Below, piece after piece: positions 43,107 through 50,738 of a stretch of DNA of 64,000 nt. The position numbers were made by a program, and so were the translations under genes. The DNA comes from PRDV01 sp963710865 (GTDB taxonomy: Bacteria; Babelota; Babeliae; Babelales; Babelaceae), in the NCBI GenBank assembly GCA_963710865.1, contig CAVQBR010000002.1:930001-994000 (forward strand). The letters are read 5' to 3'. Every line of letters begins with the position of its first letter. The first letter of the stretch is position 1. A model generated the notes under the pieces. The model saw nothing but the letters and a program-made list of their open reading frames with translations, had not been told where the DNA came from and ran no database searches.

Positions 43107-43962
43107 GTTTGAGTCTTTCGCGTAGTAATTAAATTTTTTTTTATAAGCAAAAATAGTTGTTTGTCCAGTGTCTTCTATGTAAAATGATTTCTTTTTGGTT
43201 AATCTCCTTGGATTTGAATTCGCTATTTAGCGTATTTTATGCTTGCCCCATTAGTGTTTAATTAATTTGATTTTATCATGTACTCAAAAAAAAACTAGCG
43301 CTAGGGCGGGCAAATTATTTCTGTGCAATGCAAAGGCCATTTCAAATGAAGGACGAGTAATGGTTTAAGTCTTTCGACTTTGCTGCTTCGCATGTCTATA
43401 GTAACAACTCATCTCATCCGAATAATTAGTTATTGTGTTCTTGTGCTCATGGCTTCATGAGATTAAATTTATCTATCAGCATTGTCCAAAAGCAGTTTCT
43501 TTTCAAGCAGTTTGATGAGTCGTTCTTATGGCTTTTGATTTGAATTGTGAAAAAAGAAGCTGATAGCGTGTCGTCATAGAGATACGCTGTTGAGATAGTT
43601 TTCTAATATTTAGAGACCACACGACTTGCGTTGAATTACTCTCTGATCAGCTACGTCTAAGCAAGGTTTTAAATAGCTAAGCGATGATTAATCTTCAGAT
43701 TGCTTACTTTGCAAAGTTCATTAGTTGCTGATCGAGATTTCCGACGGAAGGAAACCTGATATGATTTTGCTTTTAATCTTGAGATTTTTGATAATAGCTT
43801 CAATGAAATAGCTTTCAATTGATATGAGAGTTGATAGAGATCTTTATTAGTGGGAGTTTAAGAATCCCTGCTCTAAAAAGTCGTGAAAGCATAAAGAGCA
43901 CGGTTGCTCGCTTTCTCCTTTTGGCATATACTTGGATCAAAACTCTTCAACAAGGTTGTGAT
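43107..43962. other. Long intergenic stretch without recognised genes
   Basis: About 850 bases of AT-rich sequence lie between the repeat-protein gene and pheT. All frames are broken by stops, and I see no RNA gene, repeat or clear promoter. It may be decayed sequence. Confidence 0.4.
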
Positions 43963-46269
43963 ATGAAGGTATCGTTACAGTGGATTCTCGATCATGTAAG
44001 AGTGACTCTTAAAGAGATTGATGTCAAAAATCTTGTAGAGGAGCTCACTAATAAAACGGCTGAAATTGAGAATGTCGAACATGTGCAGACGGATGTGGCT
44101 ACACTTACTGTAGCTACTATACTCGAACAAACGGGTGATGAGGTAGTAGTTGAGTGCCTCGAGTTTAAAAAGAAAGTATCATTACCGGTACGGAAAGATG
44201 CTTTTATAGGTCATAAGTATCTGTTAAAAAGAGAAGGCACCAATTTTGGTTGGGCGACACTCGTTGATCTAGGCTCTCAAAAGGATGGCTTACTTCCTGC
44301 AATTGTGGTCGGGGAGCAGGAAGTGAGAGGCTCATGGAGAGAGAGCTTTGAGACAGAAGATTATATTTTGCATATTGATAATAAAGCGCTTACTCATAGA
44401 CCAGATTTATGGGGGCACCGAGGATTTGCACGGGAAGTAGCCGCTCTTTTACAGAAAGAACTTATTCCGGAAGATCATTTACTTGCTTCCGTTACGATTA
44501 AACATTATGACCATGAAGCTCCAGCAGGACCTTCGCATCCTTGGGCAGTTAAAGTAGAGGATCAGACCTGCCGGCGACTTGCAGTTTTGTATTTGCCTTC
44601 TATTTCGTATCAACCATCTCTTCTAGGAATGGCTACACGGTTAGCGCGAATTGATGCTCGCCCTCATGACCTGCTTGTTGATGCAACAAATTATGTTATG
44701 TTCGATATCGGACAGCCAATGCATGCTTTTGATGCTGCTACACTTACGACGGGTCTGTTGGTGGGCATGCATGCTCGTGACGGTGAAAAACTTCACTTGT
44801 TAGATGGTGATGAGGTGACACTCACGAAAGCCGACTATGTTATTAGCGATGGTACTGAACCTCTTGCACTTGCCGGTATTATGGGTGGTACAAAGAGTTC
44901 CGTGCAACGAACAACTAAATCCTTGCTTATAGAGTCAGCTAATTTTGAACCAGCGCCGTTACGACGCACCGCTACTCGTCTGAAGAAGAGAACAGAGTCA
45001 TTAGCTCGTTTTGAAAAAAACCTTGATCCTAATCAAAATACCCAGGCTTTGCTACGGTATCTCAAGCTTCTTGATGATGCGGGCATACCCTATACTACGT
45101 CTGAAACGATTGTTTCCCTCGGTCGCTTAGCTGAGCCAAAAACAATAGAGCTTACGCATCAATTACTAGAAAATAAACTTGGTATGTCCGTTTCTGCTAC
45201 TAAAGTTGAGCGTATTCTACACGGACTTGGATTTGGGGTTGAAACGTCAGGGCAGAATTATAAAGTTACCGTTCCTTCATTTCGTGCTACAAAAGATATT
45301 ACAATAGCAGAAGATCTTGTTGAAGAGGTGGCAAGATTCGTGGGATATAGTACCCTGGTTCCACGAGCTCCATTGCGAGCTATGACAGCATTTACGAGCT
45401 CAAGACAACAACGGATGAATGATCTTAAAAAAATATGCGCATATGGTCTTCATATGCATGAAGTGCATACCTATGCTTTTTACGATGAAGAGTTTTTGAA
45501 GATGCTTGGGTATGATCCAAAAGATGCATTACGTATCGCTAATCCACTCTCTGAGCATTGGCAGCGATTAATTACTTCATTGGTGCCTAATCTATTAAAG
45601 TGCGTATATACAAATCAGCAACATGAGTCGATGAGATTTTTTGAATGCAATCGAGTATGGTTTTATGAAGAAGTGCCCGTTGAAGAGCAAGAATGTGCTG
45701 GTATTTGGTATGAGCAGAAAGCGTCGATAGACTTTTATGATGGTAAAGCTATGATGGCGCCTCTCTTTGAACTTCTAGGTATGGAAGTTCGTTGGTCAAA
45801 GCCGACGAGAGAACTTGAACCGTGGTATGACAAGAATCAGACTGCAGAGCTTTGGTTGCATGATAGAATTATCGGACGAGCTGGCAAACTGTCGCCAATA
45901 TTTAGGCTGAGAGAAGAAGGGGATGCATTTATGTTTGAGCTTGATGCAAATGCGTTACTTGCACATGAGCGTCATCCTTATTTTAAGCCGCTTGAGCGCT
46001 ATCCTTCTACCGATTTAGACATTAGTGTAATTGTGCCACTTTCATGTACTGTGTATGGTATAGAGCAGGTAATTAAAGGAGCTGATGCACGTATAAGAGA
46101 AGTACATCTTATCGATCAGTTTGAAAAACCTGAATGGGGTGCCCAGAAATCTCTTACCTTGAGATTCAAGGCATCTGATATCCAGGGTACTTTGACGAAA
46201 GAAGATATTGATACTATTTGGGAACATGTTGTGACTGCGGTTACGGCCATAGGAGCGCAGGTGCGATGA
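43963..46269 (+). CDS. pheT: Phenylalanyl-tRNA synthetase beta subunit
   Basis: The 768-residue protein pairs with PheS to charge tRNA-Phe. It begins MKVSLQWILDHV, followed by an OB-like region with little of the usual tRNA-binding-domain signature, the B3/B4 editing region (THRPDLWGHRGFAREVAALL), IMGGTKSSV, B5 (SVSATKVERILHGLGF), VEEVARFVGY, and a C-terminal FDX-ACB anticodon domain (YPSTDLDISVIV). ATG 43963 is used; the open frame upstream has no family match. pheS is not adjacent, which is unusual. The stop overlaps the lspA start (ATGA). Confidence 0.93.
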   Translation: MKVSLQWILDHVRVTLKEIDVKNLVEELTNKTAEIENVEHVQTDVATLTVATILEQTGDEVVVECLEFKKKVSLPVRKDAFIGHKYLLKREGTNFGWATLVDLGSQKDGLLPAIVVGEQEVRGSWRESFETEDYILHIDNKALTHRPDLWGHRGFAREVAALLQKELIPEDHLLASVTIKHYDHEAPAGPSHPWAVKVEDQTCRRLAVLYLPSISYQPSLLGMATRLARIDARPHDLLVDATNYVMFDIGQPMHAFDAATLTTGLLVGMHARDGEKLHLLDGDEVTLTKADYVISDGTEPLALAGIMGGTKSSVQRTTKSLLIESANFEPAPLRRTATRLKKRTESLARFEKNLDPNQNTQALLRYLKLLDDAGIPYTTSETIVSLGRLAEPKTIELTHQLLENKLGMSVSATKVERILHGLGFGVETSGQNYKVTVPSFRATKDITIAEDLVEEVARFVGYSTLVPRAPLRAMTAFTSSRQQRMNDLKKICAYGLHMHEVHTYAFYDEEFLKMLGYDPKDALRIANPLSEHWQRLITSLVPNLLKCVYTNQQHESMRFFECNRVWFYEEVPVEEQECAGIWYEQKASIDFYDGKAMMAPLFELLGMEVRWSKPTRELEPWYDKNQTAELWLHDRIIGRAGKLSPIFRLREEGDAFMFELDANALLAHERHPYFKPLERYPSTDLDISVIVPLSCTVYGIEQVIKGADARIREVHLIDQFEKPEWGAQKSLTLRFKASDIQGTLTKEDIDTIWEHVVTAVTAIGAQVR

Positions 46270-46715
46270 TCTATATACTTGGAGCAATAGCTCTTATCGG
46301 TATCGATCGTATTACAAAATGGTACGCGCTTACTCATTGGACGGCTGAGCATGTGGTCAATGAGTACCTTTCGTATCATGTGACGATGAATAGGGGAGTA
46401 TCGTGGGGAATGCTTCATTATAGCCATAAAGGAATCTTCTTCATAATCACGTGCTCACTTATAGCTATAACAGGGGGATTGCTCTGGTATGCAATTCGCC
46501 GGTATAAACAAGGCTATTCTATCATTGGTGAAACCTGCGTCATAGCAGGTTCTCTTTCAAATATTTTTGATCGTCTTGTGTACAGTGGTGTCATTGATTT
46601 TGTGGTACTCAGACGCGGTGACTTAGTCTGGCCAGTATTTAATGTGGCCGACTGTGCAATAGTGATTGGTGTATTTATCATGTTTGTACAGCTAGCTACT
46701 GCTCGTGATTCGTAA
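46266..46715 (+). CDS. lspA: Lipoprotein signal peptidase
   Basis: This 149-residue membrane protease removes signal peptides from prolipoproteins. It has four hydrophobic segments, MNRGVSWGML (the NxGxxFG-like region), SLSNIFDRLVYSGVIDFV with the first catalytic Asp, and VFNVADCAIVIG with the second. ATG 46266 overlaps the pheT stop. Lipoprotein substrates are present in the window (53966-54997). Confidence 0.93.
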   Translation: MIYILGAIALIGIDRITKWYALTHWTAEHVVNEYLSYHVTMNRGVSWGMLHYSHKGIFFIITCSLIAITGGLLWYAIRRYKQGYSIIGETCVIAGSLSNIFDRLVYSGVIDFVVLRRGDLVWPVFNVADCAIVIGVFIMFVQLATARDS

Positions 46716-47349
46716 CCTATTAACCAGCATTAAAAAAGTTTTTGCTCCTCCCTTTTGTCTCTATTGTCGTACATTTTTAAGCAATTACGTACCCTATTGT
46801 AGTGACTGTGCACAGCTGATTAAGCCCGTACTCTCTGAGCGTCTTATTCTTTCTCCACAATACTCTATGCAAGTACTTGCTGTTTCTGCCTACGAAGATC
46901 CTTTAAAGCGATTAATATTAGCGAAAGGTTGGTCGCAGTATGCAGCAGCAGGCGCTCTGGGACGAATTGTATGGGACTATTCTCTTATTCGTACGATACC
47001 GGTAGATTATCTGATTCCTATACCGCTCCATACAACTCGGTATGCACTGCGGGGATATAATCAGTCTCAGGTTATAGCGGAAGAACTGAGCCGACTGAGT
47101 GGTAAACAGATCCTGCCCGCCCTTAAACGAGTAAAACGTACGGTACATCAATCGTCGGTACCTGCACCTGAGAGATTCAAAAATGTTGCAGATGCCTTTG
47201 AATTAGTTACTCCTGAAGAGATACGGGGCAAGGTAGTTGTGCTTATAGATGATCTCATGACAACCGGTTCTACCTTGCAAGCTGCAGGGCAAGAACTCTT
47301 GAAGGGTGCACCTCGAGTGATTGTGGGGGTGGTTGTTTGTCGCGCGTAA
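46705..47349 (+). CDS. comF: ComF-family phosphoribosyltransferase-like protein
   Basis: The 214-residue protein has an N-terminal zinc ribbon (CLYCRTFLSNYVPYCSDC) and a C-terminal phosphoribosyltransferase domain, with LIPIPLHTTRYALRGYNQSQ and the PRPP loop VVLIDDLMTTGSTLQAAG. ComF proteins serve DNA uptake in competent bacteria; in many genomes the role is unknown. It overlaps lspA by 11 bases. Confidence 0.9.
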   Translation: MIRNLLTSIKKVFAPPFCLYCRTFLSNYVPYCSDCAQLIKPVLSERLILSPQYSMQVLAVSAYEDPLKRLILAKGWSQYAAAGALGRIVWDYSLIRTIPVDYLIPIPLHTTRYALRGYNQSQVIAEELSRLSGKQILPALKRVKRTVHQSSVPAPERFKNVADAFELVTPEEIRGKVVVLIDDLMTTGSTLQAAGQELLKGAPRVIVGVVVCRA

Positions 47350-47372
47350 TGAGTTTATTTCTGGCTTTCGTT

Positions 47373-47416
47373 ATGACCTGAAAACTCTGTTTTTTAAAAC
47401 AGAGATGAAAGGTCAT
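47373..47416. terminator. Large hairpin after comF
   Basis: ATGACCT (47373-47379) pairs with AGGTCAT (47410-47416), and inside it CTCTGTTTT pairs with AAAACAGAG. No T-run follows on the plus side. It may end the pheT-lspA-comF transcript or belong to the left end of the TnpB element; the sequence does not decide. The rest of 47417-47729 has no supported gene. Confidence 0.45.
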
Positions 47417-47729
47417 CCTAGCGCAACGGTGTAAAAACTTTTTGGTTTTTGAGGTAGCGAAAGCTAGAAATGTGAAAAAGATTTAGCTGATTGCTGCGTA
47501 TGCTCTGGAGATTTTAAGATGAGCTTTTTCTCAAAAGGCTCTTTTTGTTGATAAATAATGCAAATATGCTACTTTCTTGGATGATCGTAGGTTTTAGAAA
47601 GGTTTTTCGAGTGAATCTAAAATTCAACTTGTCAAATGTGTCGATTGATGCATGCATTTCAAATTTAAGTATTTACTTTTGCTTTATGAGATGCTATCTT
47701 GTGTCTATAACGCTTAAACAACTTTGAAC

Positions 47730-48848
47730 ATGAAGACATTTCAAAAAACATTCAAGTTTCGGCTGAAGCAAAATAAGACACAGTGGAACAAGATTGCTCA
47801 ATTCTCAGGGAGTGCTCGCTTTACGTATAACTATGCATTAGAACGTTATATTAAATCAGCTCAGGAAAAAAAATATTTGAGTTATGAGGACATTGCTAAT
47901 CAATTGCCTGCTTTAAAAAGAGATCCTCAAACTGAATGGTTAAAGGATGCTCCTGCACAAGTACTTCAGCAAGCAATAAAGGACGCTATGCATGCTAACG
48001 ATAGCTGGTTTAGAGTGAAAAAGAAAAAAAAGAAATCTGGGTTACCAAAGTTTCGTAAGAAATTTATAAACGATTCATTTAGGTACCCTCAGTATTTGAA
48101 AGTTGATCGCGATCGTATCTACCTGCCAAAAATCGGCTGGGTCAAATTTATAGATTCTCGTGAAATCGAAGGGACCATTAAACAAGCTGTTATTAAACGC
48201 CAAGGAGACCACTGGTACGTAAGTATTATTTGTGAAGTACAACAAGAAGTTAAAATTATTGAACCAAGAGTAGAAAGGGTAATCGGCATCGACGTTGGTC
48301 TGTTACGCTTTGCTACTCTGTCAAATGGAGATGAAATAAGTAACCCGCATTACTTAAAAAATGCGCTGGGTAAGTTAAAGCGTTTGCAAAAGTCCTTTTC
48401 GAGAACCAAGAGAGGAAGTAAGCGGAGGCTTAAGCTCAGGGATAAAATCCGTAAGCAACATCTTAGTATTAAGAATCATAGATTAGATTTTTTGCATAAG
48501 GTGACGACGGAAATCGTTAAAAATTTTGATGGCATAGTGATAGAGGATCTTTACATTCTTGGTATGCTTAAGAACCGGCATTTAGCGCAAGCTATTTCAG
48601 ACGTTGGCTGGGGAAAGTTCTTTAGTATGCTGCGTTATAAATGCGAATGGAATGGCAAAGAGCTGATAGTCATCAATAGATTTTTGCCGACTAGCAAAAC
48701 GTGTTCTTCGTGTGGCGAAAAACACGATATGCCATTGAGTAAAAGAACCTATAGTTGTTCTAAGTGTGATTTAGAAATCGATAGAGATCTAAATGCAGCT
48801 TTAAATATTAGGCAGGCCGGACTGTCCTTGCTTCAGGCTCAGACCTGA
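47730..48848 (+). CDS. tnpB: TnpB RNA-guided nuclease
   Basis: The 372-residue protein has the TnpB layout: an N-terminal OrfB helix-turn-helix-like region (FKFRLKQNKTQ and ARFTYNYAL), RuvC-I Asp188 in VIGIDVGLLRFA, RuvC-II Glu272 in IVIEDLYILGM, a zinc ribbon (C325-x2-C328 and C343-x2-C346), and the RuvC-III DRD at 351-353 in DRDLNAALNI. TnpB cuts DNA with a guide RNA made from the element's right end and is an ancestor of Cas12. All catalytic residues are present. ATG 47730 is preferred to the TTG at 47724. Confidence 0.92.
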   Translation: MKTFQKTFKFRLKQNKTQWNKIAQFSGSARFTYNYALERYIKSAQEKKYLSYEDIANQLPALKRDPQTEWLKDAPAQVLQQAIKDAMHANDSWFRVKKKKKKSGLPKFRKKFINDSFRYPQYLKVDRDRIYLPKIGWVKFIDSREIEGTIKQAVIKRQGDHWYVSIICEVQQEVKIIEPRVERVIGIDVGLLRFATLSNGDEISNPHYLKNALGKLKRLQKSFSRTKRGSKRRLKLRDKIRKQHLSIKNHRLDFLHKVTTEIVKNFDGIVIEDLYILGMLKNRHLAQAISDVGWGKFFSMLRYKCEWNGKELIVINRFLPTSKTCSSCGEKHDMPLSKRTYSCSKCDLEIDRDLNAALNIRQAGLSLLQAQT

Positions 48849-48930
48849 AAAAGCTAGTCGAGAGTGGATGGCCGCTCGGTGAAGCTAGAATCCATCGCTT
48901 TTAAGTCACTTTTAAGCCGGGGAGAGTCAA
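48740..48930 (+). ncRNA. Candidate TnpB guide RNA (reRNA/omega RNA) scaffold
   Basis: In TnpB elements the guide RNA spans the 3' end of tnpB and the right end, with the guide taken from flanking DNA. Here the post-stop segment CGCTCGGTGAAGCTAGAATC (48872-48892) is nearly identical to the orphan right end at 61166-61190, showing constraint outside the protein. The guide would start at 48931. Exact 5' end unknown. Confidence 0.55.
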
Positions 48931-49171
48931 TAATTAGCTATTGATTTGTGCTGCTTCATACGCAGAAGATTGAATTTGATTCAATTAGAGATCAGTTGAG
49001 AGCTAACAAATAATAGGCTTCTTTTGCTAGCAGGATTTCTCAACCACTTTTGATAGCGCTTGTACTCGTATTTTGCTTGACAATACTCATACCTTCGATA
49101 AGGTAATTATAAATTAGGAATCTAGCTATCTTGAGCTAAAGTTATTGTTTATACCTATGTAATGGAGAATC
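48931..49171. other. Intergenic stretch before an ankyrin gene, with an inverted repeat near a -35 box
   Basis: TTGACA (49077-49082) is followed by TACCTT-CGAT-AAGGTA (49090-49105), an inverted repeat that could be an operator. No well-spaced -10 box is seen. No gene is supported. Confidence 0.35.
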
Positions 49172-50482
49172 ATGATAAAAAAGTTGAGTCAAATACTTGC
49201 AATTCAATCAATTTTGCTCGTTTCTCATATAGACGCGATGGATACTTTGTTTAAGGCTATTCATGATCAAATTGATGCTGATGTTGAGTCTGTGTTTAGT
49301 ATGGATAATCCATCAAGAGCACTCGTTCTGAGCAATATTGATCAACTCAGCGACAAGCATGAAACGGCCCTTTTTATGGCGACTTTGCGGGAATATGCAA
49401 AAGCGGTGAAATTGTTACTCAGGAATGGTGCTAATCCCAATCTCGCAACTGATCCATTTCATTCGAGAGGTGAAGGAGTAACGCCTTTGTATATTGCTGC
49501 TAAGAGAGATGATGTTGAAATAGCTCGCTTATTATTGCGTAGAGGCGCGGGCATTAACAACATAGCATGCGGAGTAACTGCATTATATGTATCAGCTCGG
49601 AAAGGTCATGCAGCGATGTTCCATTATTTATTGGCTAGAGGGGCGAATCCAAGTTGTATCGTTAATAGAAATGGAGAAACCCTTTTACATCGTGCAGTTG
49701 AAAATGGCTGTGATACTGCGTTTTGCTGGTTGTACCGGCACGGTGGCAACATAGATGCAATTGCTGCTAATAATTTTACTCCGTTCTCAGCCCTTTTTTA
49801 CCAAGGTGATATTGAACTTATTAAGAAGGTATTAAGCGCTTGTCCTGAACTGAAAGATAGATTGATTTTTCCACATAACGGGCTTACGCCATTGAAGTAT
49901 GTCGCTTATCTTGGGCGTGACAAGGTAGTTGAGCATTTATTGGAGCTTAATGCCGATGCACATATTCCGCGGATATTGCTTTTAAACTATCTGATAGAAT
50001 ATGATTTTAAGCGAGACTTTTCCGACAATAATCAGTTATTTGAGCGTGAAGATTGCGTCGCTGATGTAGTAGAAACATTGATGCGACACGTTCAGGTCGA
50101 TCAGAATGCTTCAATGGCAAATGCTCTATTTGACAGTGCATTTCGCCATAATAAATATATGATTGTACGAGTGCTGCTTGAGAAAGCGCCCGTTTCACAC
50201 CAATCTTTCGTCAATGCCTTAATGAACGCATGCAAAGGGCGCCAGACAGCAATGATAATGACTTTATTAGAAGTGAGAAGCTTTCCTGTTATTTATGAAG
50301 CAAGCTCCCCATGCATTAGTGGTGTTGGATTCTATGCTGAATTCTGTAGGGAAAGAGATCAAGCTGATGAACGATTCTACAGAGAAAGAAATCAAGACTT
50401 GATAGGGCTCATGGGACTCTTACAAAGTGATGTATTTGACCTACCATATAATAATGAAGAAGATGAAGACGAGGACGAATAG
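49172..50482 (+). CDS. Exported ankyrin-repeat protein
   Basis: The 436-residue protein has a weak signal peptide (MIKKLSQILAIQSILLVSHI), then ankyrin repeats at about residues 60-290: ETALFMATLREYAKAVKLLL, VTPLYIAAKRDDVEIARLLL, VTALYVSARKGHAAMFHYLL, ETLLHRAVENGCDTAFCWLY, LTPLKYVAYLGRDKVVEHLL. The tail is strongly acidic (EEDEDEDE). GGAG stands before the ATG. The partner is unknown; ankyrin arrays bind proteins. It is convergent with the next ankyrin gene. Confidence 0.85.
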   Translation: MIKKLSQILAIQSILLVSHIDAMDTLFKAIHDQIDADVESVFSMDNPSRALVLSNIDQLSDKHETALFMATLREYAKAVKLLLRNGANPNLATDPFHSRGEGVTPLYIAAKRDDVEIARLLLRRGAGINNIACGVTALYVSARKGHAAMFHYLLARGANPSCIVNRNGETLLHRAVENGCDTAFCWLYRHGGNIDAIAANNFTPFSALFYQGDIELIKKVLSACPELKDRLIFPHNGLTPLKYVAYLGRDKVVEHLLELNADAHIPRILLLNYLIEYDFKRDFSDNNQLFEREDCVADVVETLMRHVQVDQNASMANALFDSAFRHNKYMIVRVLLEKAPVSHQSFVNALMNACKGRQTAMIMTLLEVRSFPVIYEASSPCISGVGFYAEFCRERDQADERFYRERNQDLIGLMGLLQSDVFDLPYNNEEDEDEDE

Positions 50483-50738
50483 GTAGTAGGGTATATGCAT
50501 CGCAGGCGAAGAGGGGAATAATCAGATAATGATTGAAATAATGAGAGCTTTCTGAAAGGTAGTCATTGATTGGAGAATACTTATCTGCTGGTTGTCGAAC
50601 TCTTTCAAATGCTGTCATGAGTAGATAGTGTAGTTTTTTTACTCTGTTAATGCTGCTGCAATAGCTCAATCATTGAAAGCTTCTTAATTTATGCTCTTGC
50701 AAAAGTGAGCGTTCTTGTAATGCGATGATATCAAAATT

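Larger units (their letters stand above)
47417..48930 (+). mobile_element. TnpB-only element of the IS200/IS605 superfamily
   Basis: An intact tnpB is followed by a conserved right-end region ending GGGGAGAGTCAA (48919-48930), where TCAA is a typical right cleavage motif in IS608-like elements. The left end is not resolved and is given as approximate. No TnpA gene is present. A second, orphan right end of the same type lies at 61146-61243. Confidence 0.65.

Noticed and set aside
43107..43962. Search for tmRNA, RNase P RNA or other structural RNA
   Set aside because: No matching landmark sequences or convincing long pairings were found.
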